A stretch of DNA of 64,000 nucleotides from an uncultured Acidobacteriota bacterium (GCA_937900045.1 CALCEB010000025.1:23586-87585); one strand, 5' to 3'. Shown: positions 1 through 9,211, counted from the stretch's first letter. The notes: generated from the letters alone by a model not told the origin. A program made the numbers and translations.

Positions 1-990
1 TGCCCGGCATTAGCCCCGCAAGCTGCCGGCGGCCAAACTCAAGCTCAGACCCAGCCCAAGACTCAAAGCAAGGCTTCCGCCGCCTCCACGACTCCGCAGG
101 CGTCCCAAACCCAAGCTCAGCCCGCTTCATCCCCTTGCCCCGCATCTCAAGAGGATAGCGGCCAAGACGGCTATCCCCCTTGCGAATGGGCGCCGGTCCT
201 TCTTTACGGCATCATCAGCTCCCATAATCCGGACGCGCATGAGGCGCTGCTGGATGCAGCCTTTGCGGCGGGCCCGGAGATTGTTCCTGAATTGAAGGCG
301 TCCCTGGTGGACGACCGCACCGCGGAATTTGCCGCCAAATCCATCGCCTTCATCGGCGGCGATCAGGAGATTCCAATTCTGGCTTCGCTCCTCAAGGACA
401 AGCGCGATCTCGTCCTCCGCCGCTTTTATTACGGCGCCTTGGGTGAGTTCAATGACCCACGCGCCGAACAGATTCTGCTTTATGCCCTCGACCAGGCCAA
501 TCAGGAGGATGATCGCGCCGTCACCGAAGCCGCAATTCTGGCGCTCACCGTCCGCTCGGACGCCAGCCTGATCAAGCCCATGCAGCAAGCCGAAGCCAAG
601 ATGACCGATCCCGTCCTTCAGGACGATGTGGAGAACGCGCTGGATGCGATCCGCGTCCGCGTAAAATACTTAACCAGCCCCGAGGGAAAACAGGTGGGGG
701 GTTCGATTGCGGAGGCCATTAGGACTTATTTCATTCCGGCATTCCTGCCCCAAGTCCCAACCTCAAAGGCTGCCAAAAACGCAAAACCCGTCATGCCCAA
801 TGCCAAGTTTGAAGTGGACCGCCTGGTGCTCTCCCCGGACAAGCAACGGGCGCTGGCCCATGTTACCTTCGAAGATCCCGTGGCCATCGCCGCCTATGAC
901 ATCATCTTGCAGAAGGTTTCCGGAAATTGGACGGTGTCCAGCGTCTGGCTCGGCCCGGAGCGGGAGAAGCAACTGACACCCGCAAAATGA
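1..990 (+). CDS. HEAT-repeat-like protein, 5' end outside window
   Basis: The frame is open from base 1 to the TGA at 988-990, so 329 residues are visible and the true start lies upstream. The first ~50 residues are a low-complexity Gln/Pro/Ala/Ser linker. Residues ~60-220 have alternating helices with the 'hydrophobic-ALG..D.RA' pattern of HEAT repeats (for example YGALGEFNDPRAEQ). The last ~90 residues form a separate region rich in beta-type sequence. HEAT scaffolds mediate protein contacts, and no catalytic motif is visible. An internal TTG at 292 could start a shorter product, but the clean frame upstream argues for a longer gene. The specific role is unknown. Confidence 0.7.
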   Translation, partial: CPALAPQAAGGQTQAQTQPKTQSKASAASTTPQASQTQAQPASSPCPASQEDSGQDGYPPCEWAPVLLYGIISSHNPDAHEALLDAAFAAGPEIVPELKASLVDDRTAEFAAKSIAFIGGDQEIPILASLLKDKRDLVLRRFYYGALGEFNDPRAEQILLYALDQANQEDDRAVTEAAILALTVRSDASLIKPMQQAEAKMTDPVLQDDVENALDAIRVRVKYLTSPEGKQVGGSIAEAIRTYFIPAFLPQVPTSKAAKNAKPVMPNAKFEVDRLVLSPDKQRALAHVTFEDPVAIAAYDIILQKVSGNWTVSSVWLGPEREKQLTPAK

Positions 991-1416
991 TGGTAGTGGG
1001 TCAGTTTGTCTTAGTAGCGCTCGGAGCTTGGACTGACAGGCAGCGCCGGAAACCATCGAAAATTCAAGTTCTGGGATCGTGGAGCGTCTCTACAGCAGCG
1101 AAAATGTACCACTACCTATCCTTTTACTCCATTGACAAATCCCTTCCACAGTTTTACTATATATTAACTCCTAGCGCTCTGCTCGTTTTGCCCGGCGCGC
1201 CATACAACTTTCCTCTTGTGAGCAACGGAGACTTGTCCGTAACGGGAGTATGTCTTATGAACTCAAATCTCAAAGCCCATTTTTGCCTTTCTGCCGGTGG
1301 CGGTTCGCCCGCCCGCACCGCGAAGTCCCTGGACCAACGATTACGGCTGGAAACGCAGCGAGCGGGCGGTTTTACGGACCTAAAAAGCCGCTTCGAAGGG
1401 AGCCAGCGTGGCCACC
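991..1416. other. intergenic region without a convincing gene
   Basis: No ORF here has recognisable protein features. Around 1014-1050 there is a degenerate copy of the GTAGCGC...GGAGCTTG...CTGACAG palindromic repeat that is fuller at 5468-5538. The rest is unremarkable up to the 190-bp repeat beginning at 1417. Confidence 0.5.
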
Positions 1417-1603
1417 AAGGGATTCCTTTCAAGACCAAACCTAAAACTTATTGAAAAAAAAGGAAATCTCTCAAAGACCAAAGCTAAGGAATTCTCGTAA
1501 AGGACTGAATCGAAAAGGGTAACATGAAGTTTGCGCCCAAAGCTAAGCATTTATCACAAAACAAAGGGGTTATTCGGTTGTGTTGAGAATTTCAGGTTTG
1601 GTT
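1417..1603 (+). repeat. 190-bp dispersed repeat, copy A
   Basis: This segment matches the reverse complement of 61618-61813 over almost its whole length with small indels. Shared blocks include GGGATTCCTTTC, CCTAAAACTTA, an A8 run, CAAAGCTAAGGA, GGGTAACATG, AGCTAAGCATTT, ACACAAAACAAAGG and the end AGGTTTGGTT. It has no long ORF and no clear terminal inverted repeats. It ends about 95 bases before the selB start. It could be a dispersed noncoding element or the relic of a small mobile element. Confidence 0.8.
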
Positions 1604-1697
1604 CAGGTTCGTTTTCGGGCAATGCTGGAGCTTGGCTGCTGCCCTGCTACCAGGTCTTACCGAGTTGCGAGTTGGCGCCATCGTTTACAATGAGCTT

Positions 1698-3617
1698 ATG
1701 AAGAGCGTGGTTTGGGGAACGGCCGGTCACATCGATCACGGGAAATCGTCGCTGGTTCTGGCCCTCACGGGAACCGACCCGGACCGCCTGGACGAAGAAA
1801 AGCGCCGGGGCATCACCATTGACCTGGGCTTTGCCCACCTTGACCTGGAGGGCGGACTGCAATTGGCCTTTGTCGATGTTCCTGGCCACGAACGGTTCAT
1901 AAGGAACATGCTGGCGGGCGCTTCCGGCATCGACGCCGTTCTGCTGGTGGTGGCGGCGGACGAATCCATCAAACCTCAAACCCGCGAGCATTTCGAAATC
2001 TGCAAGCTGCTGGGTATTCAACGGGGCTTGGTGGCCATCACCAAATCCGACCTTGTCGGCAACGATCTTCCGGGGCTAGTGCGAATGGAGGTTCAGGACT
2101 TTGTCGCTGCATCCTTCCTCGAAGGCGCGCCCATCCTTGCTGTCAGCGCGCGCACGGGAGCGGGCCTTGACGAGCTAAAGTCCGAGCTTGCCCGGCTTAG
2201 CGCGGGTATCAATCCCAGGCCCCGCGATCTTCCCTTCCGCCTTCCCATTGACCGGTCTTTTGTAATAAGGGGTTTCGGCGCTGTCGTCACCGGCACGCTG
2301 GCGGGAGGCGAGATCAGAGTTGAGGACGAGGTTGAAATTCATCCCACCGGGAAGAAAACCCGGGTACGGTCAATCCAAGTACACAATCAACCGGCCGGAT
2401 TGGCCGTAGCTGGTCAGCGCACGGCGCTGAATTTGGCGGGCGTTGATGCATCTGACATCAAGCGCGGCATGGCGCTGTCCCCGCCCGCGCTCTTCCAACC
2501 CACGGTGCGCATGGACTGTTCGCTCACACTGCTTCCATCGGCGCGGGCGCTCAAAAGCCATGCGAAAGTTCATTTCCATTGTGGGACCTCGAAATTGCTG
2601 GCCGAGGTTGTGCTGCTGGCTGGCCAAAAGGAGATGAAGCCCGGTGAAAACGCCTTCGTGCAACTTCGCCTGGATGAGCCGGGACTGTTTCTTCCGGGAG
2701 ACCACTTCATCATCCGGCAATTATCTCCCGTAATCACCCTCGGCGGCGGCGTGGTCCTGGATAATCTGGCCCCGGCGCATAAGCTGAATGACGCCGGAGC
2801 CCTGAGTTTGTTGACTGCGCTTGAAGGCGCCGGTCCGGAATCCCGCATCGAATTGCTGGTGCGCCGCGCCGGCGAAATCTCCATTGAATCACTGGTGGCG
2901 AGGACCGGATGGAAGCCGCAGGAGGTGATCCGCCTGGCCAAAAACCTTGAAACCCAACATCGCCTCTTAATTCCCGGCCAGCCACCCGTTGCGGCCCTGC
3001 ACGCAACGCTCTTTGAGACACTCCAATCGGAAATCCTGGAATCTCTCACCGCTTTTCACCGGGCGAATCCCTTGGTGGCAGGAATTGCCCGCGAGGAACT
3101 GCGGGGGCAATTGAAGCTTCGCGCTCCCTGGCTTGGATTGGAGATTTCGTCGCTCGCTTTCAGCGTGGTTTTGCAATTTCTTTCCGCCGGAGGGAAAATC
3201 ACTGCCCACGGGGAAATTGTCTCACTTGCCGGAAAGTCTATCCAGTTGAGCGCCGAGGAGTCCACGGCCAGGGATGAGATTCTTCGTTCTTTTGAAGCGG
3301 CCGGCTTGCGCGTCCCGCCCGCCACAGAAGTTCTCGGCGCGCTGAGGATAGATCGCCCGCGAGCGGAAAAAATTCTCCAGATTCTGCTCAAGCAAAAAAC
3401 TTTGGTCCGGGTAACCGAAGGCTTGATCTTCCACAACTCGGCGCTTGACCAGCTTCGCAGCCTCTTACGAGACCGCAAGAAACAAACTCAACATCTGGAT
3501 GTTCGAAGCTTCAAGGAATTGACTGGTGTCAGCCGCAAGTACGCGATTCCCTTGCTCGAATTCCTGGACCGCGAACGGATCACTCGCCGGGTGGGGGACG
3601 AAAGGATTATACTGTGA
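1698..3617 (+). CDS. selB: Selenocysteine-specific elongation factor SelB
   Basis: SelB is the GTPase that delivers Sec-tRNA(Sec) to UGA codons marked by a SECIS element. The 639-residue product has the GTPase motifs GHIDHGKS (10-17), DVPGHE (60-65) and TKSD (115-118), then beta-barrel domains. The C-terminal ~250 residues are winged-helix-like and end with the SelB-typical [20 protein letters not shown], the RNA-binding part. Length fits the family (~600-650). I start at ATG 1698 because homologues begin just before the G1 motif; a TTG at 1632 in the same frame would add 22 unconserved residues. selA, selD and tRNA-Sec are not in the window. Confidence 0.93.
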   Translation: MKSVVWGTAGHIDHGKSSLVLALTGTDPDRLDEEKRRGITIDLGFAHLDLEGGLQLAFVDVPGHERFIRNMLAGASGIDAVLLVVAADESIKPQTREHFEICKLLGIQRGLVAITKSDLVGNDLPGLVRMEVQDFVAASFLEGAPILAVSARTGAGLDELKSELARLSAGINPRPRDLPFRLPIDRSFVIRGFGAVVTGTLAGGEIRVEDEVEIHPTGKKTRVRSIQVHNQPAGLAVAGQRTALNLAGVDASDIKRGMALSPPALFQPTVRMDCSLTLLPSARALKSHAKVHFHCGTSKLLAEVVLLAGQKEMKPGENAFVQLRLDEPGLFLPGDHFIIRQLSPVITLGGGVVLDNLAPAHKLNDAGALSLLTALEGAGPESRIELLVRRAGEISIESLVARTGWKPQEVIRLAKNLETQHRLLIPGQPPVAALHATLFETLQSEILESLTAFHRANPLVAGIAREELRGQLKLRAPWLGLEISSLAFSVVLQFLSAGGKITAHGEIVSLAGKSIQLSAEESTARDEILRSFEAAGLRVPPATEVLGALRIDRPRAEKILQILLKQKTLVRVTEGLIFHNSALDQLRSLLRDRKKQTQHLDVRSFKELTGVSRKYAIPLLEFLDRERITRRVGDERIIL

Positions 3618-3659
3618 GCCATTGCCCGGGCGATTTTGAACGCTCAGGGAGGTCAAGAC

Positions 3660-3809
3660 ATGCTCTGGACAATTGCCATCATCCTGGTGATTGCATGGAT
3701 TTTGGGCTTGGTTACATTCCATGCTCTGGGAGCCTACGTCCACATCTTGCTGGTGCTGGCCATCATTGTGGTTCTCATTCGGATCATTCAGGGCCGCAGA
3801 CCGATATAG
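3660..3809 (+). CDS. lmo0937-type small membrane protein (49 aa)
   Basis: A short ORF encodes 49 residues beginning MLWTIAIILVIAWILGL and ending IIQGRRPI. Two hydrophobic helices are separated by a short HALGAYVH turn, as in the lmo0937 family of tiny bacterial membrane proteins. A strong ribosome binding site (GGGAGG) lies 7 bases before the ATG, which supports translation. It follows selB by 42 bases on the same strand, so it may be co-transcribed. The family has no established biochemical role; many members sit near stress or envelope genes. Confidence 0.8.
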   Translation: MLWTIAIILVIAWILGLVTFHALGAYVHILLVLAIIVVLIRIIQGRRPI

Positions 3810-3814
3810 TGCAG

Positions 3815-3860
3815 CCGTAGCGCCGGCATCTTGCCGCACGTGGCGGCGGGAGCGCGGCGC
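3815..3860. repeat. short GTAGCGCCGG...GCGCGGCGC palindromic repeat
   Basis: GC-rich imperfect palindrome between the convergent small membrane gene and maf. It resembles the copy at 14224-14271 (shared GTAGCGCCG.CATCTTGCCG). It could fold as a hairpin and act as a bidirectional terminator, but no T-run follows. Confidence 0.55.
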
Positions 3861-3864
3861 GACT

Positions 3865-4440
3865 TCATGGCCGCCATTCAGGCAGCGACTTCAATATTGC
3901 CCAGACCCGCGCCACCGGCAGGCCGACCACGTTGAAGTAACAGCCTTCGATCCGGGTGATGAACTTTGAGGCAAGTCCTTGGATGCCGTATGCGCCAGCC
4001 TTGTCCATCGGCTCGCCGGAGTGGACGTACTGAATAATTTCATACTCATCGAGGCGCCGGAAGGTGACCAGAGTTACCTTATGTTCCATCGCGACGGCTT
4101 CGTGGGGCGAGCGGGCAAGGCAGATGCCCGTAATCACCCGGTGGGTGGCGCCGGAAAGCAACCGTAGGAACCGCTGGGCTTCCTCCGCGCTCGAAGGTTT
4201 GCCAAGAATCTGGCCCTCGGCCACCACGATAGTGTCCGCGCCAAGAACGATCGTGCCCGGCGGAAATCGTCCGGCAACATCCAGAGCTTTTTCGCAGGCC
4301 ACGCGCCTCGAAAAATCTTCAGGCGATTCGCCCTCGCGCAGGATTTCCTGCGCGTTGCTGGGGAAGACTTCGAAGTCAATCCCCGCATTGCGCAGCAACT
4401 CGAGCCGCCGGGGAGAGTTTGAAGCAAGAATTAATCGCAT
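3865..4440 (-). CDS. maf: Maf-like nucleotide pyrophosphatase
   Basis: Maf proteins hydrolyse non-canonical or modified nucleoside triphosphates (for example dTTP/UTP or m7GTP) to monophosphates, and some inhibit septation. The 191-residue product starts MRLILASNSPRRLELL, the family signature with the SxxR motif. It also has GADTIVV, with the catalytic-base Asp, LGKPSS and the C-terminal YFNVVGLPV. I chose ATG 4440 because the alignment starts there; upstream in-frame residues are not conserved. The substrate subfamily cannot be assigned confidently. The gene is convergent with the small membrane gene and divergent from the dciA-like gene. Confidence 0.92.
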   Translation of the reverse strand: MRLILASNSPRRLELLRNAGIDFEVFPSNAQEILREGESPEDFSRRVACEKALDVAGRFPPGTIVLGADTIVVAEGQILGKPSSAEEAQRFLRLLSGATHRVITGICLARSPHEAVAMEHKVTLVTFRRLDEYEIIQYVHSGEPMDKAGAYGIQGLASKFITRIEGCYFNVVGLPVARVWAILKSLPEWRP

Positions 4441-4616
4441 CGCACGCTGGATTATAGAGGTTCTCAGTCGTCGCACTCAAGACCATCGAGGTAGTGGTAC
4501 GTTTTCGCCGCTACAGCAAACAAATTAAGACACTACCGGCGATCCATTCCAGGCGGCAAGATGAGTGTGCTAAACTCTCTCCTCGCACTTTGAATCGCGA
4601 GGAGGCGCAGCCCAGA

Positions 4617-5087
4617 ATGGAAGAGATCGGGAAACTTTTGCCAGTCGTTTTGAAAGGTTACTACTCGCGCAAGCTAGAAAGGCTGCCGGAGATTCTGGCG
4701 CCATTCTGGACCCGGGTGGCCGGCAAGGCGATTGCAGAAAACAGCCGCCCGGTGTCTTTTCGCGGCGGCAACTTGACGCTTTCTGTGTCCACGGACTGCT
4801 GGGCAACGCAGCTTCGATCCATGACCGCTGAGATTCGCGACCGGATCAATGCCTTTTTGGGAGATTCTCTGGTGTCGAAGGTGAGCATCCGGTGTCAATC
4901 CAGCTTTGCCCCGGTTGGGCGGCCAGCGTTGAACTTTCTTCCTCCGCAAGCGGACGCGGCGCTTTCGCAAAAGGCTCGGTCGCTGCTGGCGCTGGAAGCG
5001 GGCGAGCTGCTTGACCCGGTGATCTGCAAAATCGTGGAGAATTCATTTGTGAAGTACTTTTCGCGCCATTCCAAGGGTGTCTGCTGA
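4617..5087 (+). CDS. DUF721 / DciA-like protein
   Basis: The 156-residue product has the DUF721 fold: a helical N-terminus, then W.RVAGKAIAENSRPVSFRGGNLTL and VSTDCWATQLRSM. That pattern of basic surface plus beta strands is shared with DciA, the ancestral replicative-helicase (DnaB) loader or operator in most bacteria. The start at ATG 4617 is preceded by GAGGAGG about 11 bases upstream. The TGA overlaps the gatC ATG by one base, so the two genes are probably translationally coupled. The DciA role is inferred from family membership only. Confidence 0.8.
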   Translation: MEEIGKLLPVVLKGYYSRKLERLPEILAPFWTRVAGKAIAENSRPVSFRGGNLTLSVSTDCWATQLRSMTAEIRDRINAFLGDSLVSKVSIRCQSSFAPVGRPALNFLPPQADAALSQKARSLLALEAGELLDPVICKIVENSFVKYFSRHSKGVC

Positions 5088-5389
5088 TGGCGCTGACCGA
5101 AAAAGACGTTCGCTATGTCGCCGAGCTGGCCCATCTGCACTTGACCGATGAAGAGGTCAACCAGTTCCTTCCGCAACTGGATTCGATCCTGCAATACATC
5201 CAGAAGTTGAATGAATTGGACACCACTGGGATTGAGCCGATGGCCCAAGTCACCTATCCGGCCGGCGCCAATCCCGCCATCCGCGAGGATCGTATTGCTC
5301 CGTCGCTTAGCCAGGAAGAGGCTTTGCAAAATGCGCCGGAAACCGCGCCCGGTTATTTCAGGGTGCCGAGGGTGATTGAAAGGGAATAA
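5087..5389 (+). CDS. gatC: Asp-tRNA(Asn)/Glu-tRNA(Gln) amidotransferase subunit C
   Basis: GatC is the small subunit that wraps around GatA and stabilises the GatCAB complex, which converts Glu-tRNA(Gln) and Asp-tRNA(Asn) to the amide forms. The 100-residue product shows the family pattern: VRYVAELAHLHLTDEE at the N-terminus, QLDSILQYIQKLNELDT, then GIEPMAQV and REDRIAPSLSQEEALQNAP, ending in GYFRVPRVIE. It overlaps the preceding gene by one base. gatA follows 230 bases later; gatB is not in the window. Confidence 0.95.
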   Translation: MALTEKDVRYVAELAHLHLTDEEVNQFLPQLDSILQYIQKLNELDTTGIEPMAQVTYPAGANPAIREDRIAPSLSQEEALQNAPETAPGYFRVPRVIERE

Positions 5390-5467
5390 GTGAAGCCGTC
5401 AGCACTCAGCATTCAGCAGTCAGCAAACAGAGCTATCCATGAGGACATAAGTCGGCGGCGGGCATTT

Positions 5468-5538
5468 GCTGTAGCGCCGCTCGGAGCTTGCCCTGACAGG
5501 GAACGGCGAAATCCGCCGGTCACAGACCGGCGCTACAG
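5468..5538. repeat. palindromic intergenic repeat between gatC and gatA
   Basis: The ends GCTGTAGCGCCG and CGGCGCTACAG are inverted complements, and the inner part can also pair. The same termini recur at 36395-36467, 45272-45338, 54231-54277 and in the MITE at 56531-56640. The flanks (5400-5430 and 5585-5615) carry CTCAGCATTCAGCAGTCAGC-like and GCTGATAGCTGATAGC-like runs that are loosely complementary. This fills the 230-base gap; no gene is seen. Confidence 0.7.
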
Positions 5539-5619
5539 AACCGGGCGTCGCCGACTTACGACCGTGCGTATAATTGCCGGTGCCGAAGGCTGACGGCTGA
5601 TAGCTGATAGCTTCCTCAC

Positions 5620-7071
5620 ATGGAACTGACTTCTCTCACTGCCGCACGGATCCGGGACGATATTGCAGCGCGGAAGGTTTCCGCCCAAGAGATTTTAAGC
5701 GCGCATCTCGCTGCCATCGAGCGGAAAGATCCTGAAGTAAAATCCTATCTCACTCTGTGCCCGGATCGTGCCTTGGAGCAAGCCCGGAGGATTGACCACA
5801 TGGCGGCGCAAGGCGACCCGCTGCCACCGTTGGCGGGCGTGCCGGTGGCCATCAAGGACGCCATCCTCACGCGCGGTGTGCGCACCACCTGCGCCTCCAG
5901 AATTCTTGAGAATTACGTTCCGCCTTATGATTCCACTGCCGTCGCCCGGCTTGAAGTGGCGGGCGCCATGATCCTGGGCAAGACAAATTGCGATGAGTTT
6001 GCCATGGGATCGTCCACCGAAAACTCCGGCTTCTTCCCCACGCGAAATCCGCACGATCCATCTCGAGTGCCGGGCGGATCGAGCGGCGGATCGGCCGCCG
6101 CCGTCGCCGCCAACATGGCCACTGTCTCACTCGGATCCGACACCGGAGGCTCCATCCGCCAGCCAGCAGCGCTGTGCGGGGTGGTGGGCATGATGGGCAC
6201 TTATGGCCGCGTCTCGCGCTACGGCCTGGTGGCTTTTGCTTCCTCGCTTGACCACATTGGCCCTATTGCCCGCACCGTGGGCGACACCGCCCGCGTGCTG
6301 AGCGTTATCGCCGGCCGTGATCCGATGGATTCAACCTCAGCCGGTGTCCCGGTACCGGATTATGAAGCTGCCCTGGATTCGAACATCCAGGGCATGAAGG
6401 TGGGCATTCCCAACGAGTATTTTGCGGACCTGAGCCCTGAAACCGGCGACAACCTTCAGAAGGGCATCCGCCTGCTGGAGAAGCTGGGTTGCGCCATTGA
6501 GTCCGTCAGCCTTCCTCATACCAGCTATGCCACCGCCTGCTATTACATCATTGCCACGGCGGAAGCGAGCTCGAATCTGGCGCGCTACGACGGCGTGCGC
6601 TACGGCTACCGCGCCGACGAGTTTGAAAGCCTGCGCGACATGTACAAGAAGACGCGCGATGGCGGATTCGGCGCTGAGGTCAAACGGCGTATCATGCTCG
6701 GCACCTATGTCCTCAGCTCCGGTTATTACGACGCCTATTACGTCAAAGGCCAGAAAGTCCGGACCCTGATTATGCGCGACTTTCTTGAGGCGTTTGACCA
6801 AGTGGACGTCATTGTCGCGCCGACTTCACCGCTGCCCGCATTCAAGCTTGGAGAAAAGTTGGACGATCCCTTGCAGATGTATCTGGCGGATATTTATACC
6901 GTCACCGCCAGCCTGGCGGGTATTCCCGGCATCTCGGTGCCGTGCGGCAAAACCCGAAGCGAGCCCCGCCTGCCAGTGGGAATGCAAATTCTGGCCAATC
7001 ATTTCGACGAAGCCCGCTTGCTGCAAGTGGCTCATGCCTTTGAAGCGGCGGGCGGGTTTGAGATTGATTGA
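5620..7071 (+). CDS. gatA: Asp-tRNA(Asn)/Glu-tRNA(Gln) amidotransferase subunit A
   Basis: GatA is the glutaminase subunit of GatCAB and supplies ammonia for tRNA-dependent amidation. The 483-residue product has the complete amidase-signature triad at Lys79 (VAIKD), Ser154 (GGSSGGS) and Ser178 (TGGSIR), the same numbering as in well-studied GatA enzymes. The signature block continues as RQPAALCGVVGMMGTYGRVS. Length fits the family (~485). It starts at ATG 5620, after the repeat-filled gap that follows gatC. With gatC present it is more likely a true GatA than a stand-alone amidase. Confidence 0.96.
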   Translation: MELTSLTAARIRDDIAARKVSAQEILSAHLAAIERKDPEVKSYLTLCPDRALEQARRIDHMAAQGDPLPPLAGVPVAIKDAILTRGVRTTCASRILENYVPPYDSTAVARLEVAGAMILGKTNCDEFAMGSSTENSGFFPTRNPHDPSRVPGGSSGGSAAAVAANMATVSLGSDTGGSIRQPAALCGVVGMMGTYGRVSRYGLVAFASSLDHIGPIARTVGDTARVLSVIAGRDPMDSTSAGVPVPDYEAALDSNIQGMKVGIPNEYFADLSPETGDNLQKGIRLLEKLGCAIESVSLPHTSYATACYYIIATAEASSNLARYDGVRYGYRADEFESLRDMYKKTRDGGFGAEVKRRIMLGTYVLSSGYYDAYYVKGQKVRTLIMRDFLEAFDQVDVIVAPTSPLPAFKLGEKLDDPLQMYLADIYTVTASLAGIPGISVPCGKTRSEPRLPVGMQILANHFDEARLLQVAHAFEAAGGFEID

Positions 7072-7256
7072 ATGCTTGCTTGATTGTTTGCGTGCTTGAA
7101 AAAAAGAACACTGCGGGTGTTATGCTGAAAGAGGCAAAGGCGCCCTCAAGGGAGTGCCATCAGACGGCCGGCTCGTGGCCAAGATTCTGGAACACGACGC
7201 GGCCATCGACAAGGGCTGGCCGGTTTGCGCAACTGAATTCAGGAGGAGGAATAGTC

Positions 7257-8651
7257 ATGCAAAAGTCTTCGCGGCGTGGAATGTTCAAGCAAGCAGCCAG
7301 TCTGACCGGTGCAGCCATTTTGCCCGCTTTAGCCCTTTTGCCCGGGGCTTCCCTATTGCAAGGGTCACCCACTGGAGCTTTGCCGGGGCCGGACGACGAG
7401 TCCGGGACGGGCAATGCTCCAGGCGGCCAGGGTTGTCATTCCCCGTATCACAAGGCCCCGGTCATTTTCTACGCGCACCGCCTTGGAACGGACCATGCTG
7501 AAGGCGTGGCCGTGATCGACATGAATGGTGATGGCCGTCCGGACATCACCAGCGGCGCCTACTGGTATGAAAACCCCGGCCCTGCGGGCGGACCCTGGAA
7601 GAGGCACAAGTTCCGCCAGATTGCGCCGCCTGTTCCCGGCGCCACCGCCAAGGCCCAACAGCAGAACAAAGCTTTTTGGACGGAGTTCGTGGCTGATAAC
7701 GGCGAATTCGCCATTGACGTGAACAAGGACGGCGCACCGGATTTGGTTACATCCTCCTGGCAGAACGATGGTATCTGGTGGTTTGAAAATCCGAAGAAGA
7801 CGGGCGCGATGTGGACGCCCCACTTCATTTGTCACTCCGTAACCACCGAAGGAATGGTGGAAGCCGACGTCCTGGGTGACGGCAAACCCAACATCCTCGC
7901 CGCGCATTACGGACGCAAGGGCCTGATCTGGGTCAATTTCTCCGGCACGAGCCCCGTGGTTCACCATGTGGGCGGCCCGGAGCAGGATGGCCACGGGGTG
8001 GGAGTGGCCGACATCGACGGTGACGGCAAGCCGGACATCATGAGCCCGTTCGGATGGTTCAAGAACATTGATGCCGCCAAAAACCAGTGGGAATGGCATC
8101 CTGAATGGAAACTCGGTGAAACAGGGTTCCCAATTATCGGGTATGACGTGAACCAGGACGGCAAGATGGACCTGATCTACGGGCACGGTCACGAATACGG
8201 ACTTTATTGGTTGGAACAGACCACCCAAAATGGCAAGCGGGCATGGCGCCAGCATTTGATCGACGATTCATTTTCCCAGGTCCATGCCTTGAAAATGGCG
8301 GACATTGATGGGGACGGCAAGCCGGAGCTGATCGCCGGAAAGCGATACCGTGGCCATAACGGCCACGACATCGGCTCCTATGAGCCTTTGTGTATCTACT
8401 ATTATAAGATTGACCGCGCCAAAGCCAGCTTTGACCGGTTCACGGTGAGTTACAACGGCACGGCGGAAGCGGGAACGCAGTTTGTAGTAACTGATATCGA
8501 TGGTGACGGCGACCAGGACATCATCGTGGCAGGAAAAACCGGTGTCCATTGGCTGGAAAACCTGAAGGTGAACACTCGTTCACGCGAGGCCCGCGAGAAA
8601 GAGTTGTTACTCCGGACAAAGGGGTGGCCATTCCCGGACGAGAGTGATTAG
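7257..8651 (+). CDS. Tat-exported FG-GAP/VCBS repeat protein
   Basis: This 464-residue protein begins with a twin-arginine signal (SRRGMFKQ followed by a hydrophobic stretch and Ala-rich c-region), so export in folded form is likely. The mature part has about seven blades, each with a calcium-type loop such as DMNGDGRPD, DVNKDGAPD, DIDGDGKPD, DVNQDGKMD and DIDGDGDQD, typical of FG-GAP/VCBS beta-propellers. Aromatic WYENP/WFENP motifs follow the loops. The start at ATG 7257 has a strong AGGAGGAGG 7 bases upstream; the frame extends to 7068 but without support. A role in polysaccharide binding is possible, but no catalytic residue is evident. Confidence 0.85.
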   Translation: MQKSSRRGMFKQAASLTGAAILPALALLPGASLLQGSPTGALPGPDDESGTGNAPGGQGCHSPYHKAPVIFYAHRLGTDHAEGVAVIDMNGDGRPDITSGAYWYENPGPAGGPWKRHKFRQIAPPVPGATAKAQQQNKAFWTEFVADNGEFAIDVNKDGAPDLVTSSWQNDGIWWFENPKKTGAMWTPHFICHSVTTEGMVEADVLGDGKPNILAAHYGRKGLIWVNFSGTSPVVHHVGGPEQDGHGVGVADIDGDGKPDIMSPFGWFKNIDAAKNQWEWHPEWKLGETGFPIIGYDVNQDGKMDLIYGHGHEYGLYWLEQTTQNGKRAWRQHLIDDSFSQVHALKMADIDGDGKPELIAGKRYRGHNGHDIGSYEPLCIYYYKIDRAKASFDRFTVSYNGTAEAGTQFVVTDIDGDGDQDIIVAGKTGVHWLENLKVNTRSREAREKELLLRTKGWPFPDESD

Positions 8652-8694
8652 GCGGTTAAGTCCGTAAACATCGGGGCGGGTCTTGTTTCCGCTT

Positions 8695-8721
8695 GCGTGC
8701 GGCCATAGGGGCGCCGCACGC
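8695..8721. terminator. terminator-like hairpin between convergent genes
   Basis: A perfect 9-bp GC-rich stem (GCGTGCGGC / GCCGCACGC) with a 9-base loop lies between the convergent FG-GAP and Hsp20 genes. No clear T-run follows on either strand, so a bidirectional terminator role is plausible but unproven. Confidence 0.4.
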
Positions 8722-8728
8722 GAACGTG

Positions 8729-9211
8729 TCAGGTTTCCTTGCTGAGATGGACTTCAATCCATCCGTTCTTGAAACTGGCCGCCGACCTTGCCGGATTAAC
8801 CGGCGACGGCATGGGTACATCCCCCAGGATTGCACCAAACCTGCCCGCTCCCGAACTCCCGCCGCTTCTCGAAGAATTCCCGGAATCCGCCTTCAATCCC
8901 CAGATCACGACGCGGTTGGGGCTGACCCCAACCTCAATCTCATTTGCCGAGAAGCCGGGAACCTGAACCCTCACCTCGACGCGGCCGTCTTCCTCGCTGA
9001 TCTGAACATCGGATGGGCGCTGGATTTCCTCCTCAGACTGAAACCAATCCATCAAGTCACTGCCGTGCTGTCTTCCCCGCCCCTCAAAATGGTCATAGGC
9101 GCGGCGTGCAATTGCCTCCTGAATTCGCGTTTCGAGATGGCCGAGGTCAATTCCCGTGTAAATCTTGAGCCCCGAACCTTGGAGGTGCTTCGATGCCGCT
9201 TCGTTTGCCAT
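8729..9211 (-). CDS. DUF2934-Hsp20 fusion, small heat-shock protein
   Basis: The 160-residue protein has two parts. Residues ~25-65 (RIQEAIARRAYDHFEGRGRQ, then DLMDWFQSEEEI) match the DUF2934 pattern, a short helical motif common in Acidobacteriota and Proteobacteria. Residues ~68-158 form an alpha-crystallin-like domain: VQISEEDGRVEVRVQVPGF, VGVSPNRVVIWG and a closing FKNGWIEVHLSK. Small heat-shock proteins are ATP-independent holdases. The glycine/serine-rich insert SGNSSRSGGSSGAGR within the domain is unusual. The C-terminal I-x-I/V tail of canonical Hsp20 is not visible. An AGAGGT ribosome site precedes the ATG. Confidence 0.82.
   Translation of the reverse strand: MANEAASKHLQGSGLKIYTGIDLGHLETRIQEAIARRAYDHFEGRGRQHGSDLMDWFQSEEEIQRPSDVQISEEDGRVEVRVQVPGFSANEIEVGVSPNRVVIWGLKADSGNSSRSGGSSGAGRFGAILGDVPMPSPVNPARSAASFKNGWIEVHLSKET

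Noticed and set aside
5468..5538. CRISPR array formed by the recurring GTAGCGCCG palindromes
   Set aside because: Copies are scattered singly over the window without regular spacers, so they are dispersed palindromic repeats.
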